11,664 nucleotides of DNA from Acidobacteriota bacterium (GTDB lineage: Bacteria > Acidobacteriota > Vicinamibacteria > Vicinamibacterales > Fen-181). The translations under genes and the position numbers were made by a program. Shown piece by piece: positions 11,632 to 11,664 of this stretch; the stretch's first letter is position 1, and each line of letters begins with the position of its first letter. The notes beneath the pieces were generated by a model. It searched no databases. It saw only the letters and a list, made by a program, of their open reading frames with translations, and was not told the DNA's origin. The stretch spans positions 1-11,664 of the forward strand of contig JAJXZZ010000052.1 of the NCBI GenBank assembly GCA_021779795.1. The letters run 5' to 3'.

Positions 11632-11664
11632 ATGCCACTGACCAAGGCCGTGATCCTGGCCCGT
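11632..11664 (+). CDS. Probable nucleotidyltransferase, first 11 residues only
   Basis: The visible N-terminus is MPLTKAVILAR, cut by the window end. K-A-V-I-L-A-R/G opens the first beta strand of sugar-phosphate nucleotidyltransferases, where a glycine-rich loop (GxGxR) should follow. The ATG at 11632-11634 is preceded by TGAGGAA (11618-11624) at a suitable distance. A nearby ATG at 11624 reaches a stop after five codons and is excluded. Which sugar or nucleotide is used cannot be told. Confidence 0.5.
   Translation, partial: MPLTKAVILAR

Overview
The window is a GC-rich (about 70% by eye), densely coding stretch of a Gram-negative bacterial chromosome. It carries a periplasmic nucleotidase with a Sec signal peptide, a small outer-membrane barrel, a lysine/alanine/proline-rich histone-H1-like protein, and TATAAT-type -10 boxes in otherwise GC-rich spacers. 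These would fit an Acidobacteriota-like (for example Vicinamibacteria-type) or deltaproteobacteria-like genome, but no taxonomic marker gene is present and this is inference. There are no rRNA or tRNA genes, insertion sequences, phage genes or CRISPR arrays.

Layout. Positions 1-92 hold the 3' end of a plus-strand gene resembling a chalcone-isomerase-like protein. Facing it, with 10 bp between stop codons, is a minus-strand pair that is probably cotranscribed: a UshA-type 5'-nucleotidase (3199-1673) followed by a POT/PTR2-family MFS transporter (1599-103). From a divergent spacer (3200-3368), a 1875-residue gene runs on the plus strand to 8996. It is a complete single-chain biotin-dependent acyl-CoA carboxylase with the eukaryotic ACC order: biotin carboxylase, BT/biotinyl domain, long central region, carboxyltransferase. 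It converges on a MeaB-type GTPase gene (10154-9048). The 51 bp between the two stops are almost entirely an 8-bp repeat that forms a long palindrome. On the minus strand upstream of meaB lie a histone-H1-like gene (10699-10301), with its own promoter and a terminator-like hairpin, and a small outer-membrane beta-barrel gene (11411-10806). A plus-strand gene begins at 11632 and runs off the window; its first 11 residues look like a sugar-nucleotidyltransferase.

How the parts may work together. The giant carboxylase and MeaB are the functional centre. MeaB is the chaperone/gatekeeper GTPase of adenosylcobalamin-dependent methylmalonyl-CoA mutase, so an acyl-CoA carboxylase next to it suggests propionyl-CoA to methylmalonyl-CoA to succinyl-CoA chemistry. 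The eukaryote-like architecture equally allows acetyl-CoA carboxylation. No mutase, epimerase or separate carboxylase subunit is in view, so the substrate is unresolved. The nucleotidase/POT pair looks like a separate nutrient-scavenging unit.

The most noteworthy item is the eukaryote-type, one-polypeptide carboxylase. Its N-terminal half carries eukaryotic ACC signatures, while its C-terminal carboxyltransferase lobe reads like bacterial propionyl-CoA or long-chain acyl-CoA carboxylases. The repeat-built convergent spacer and the bipartite H1-like protein come next.
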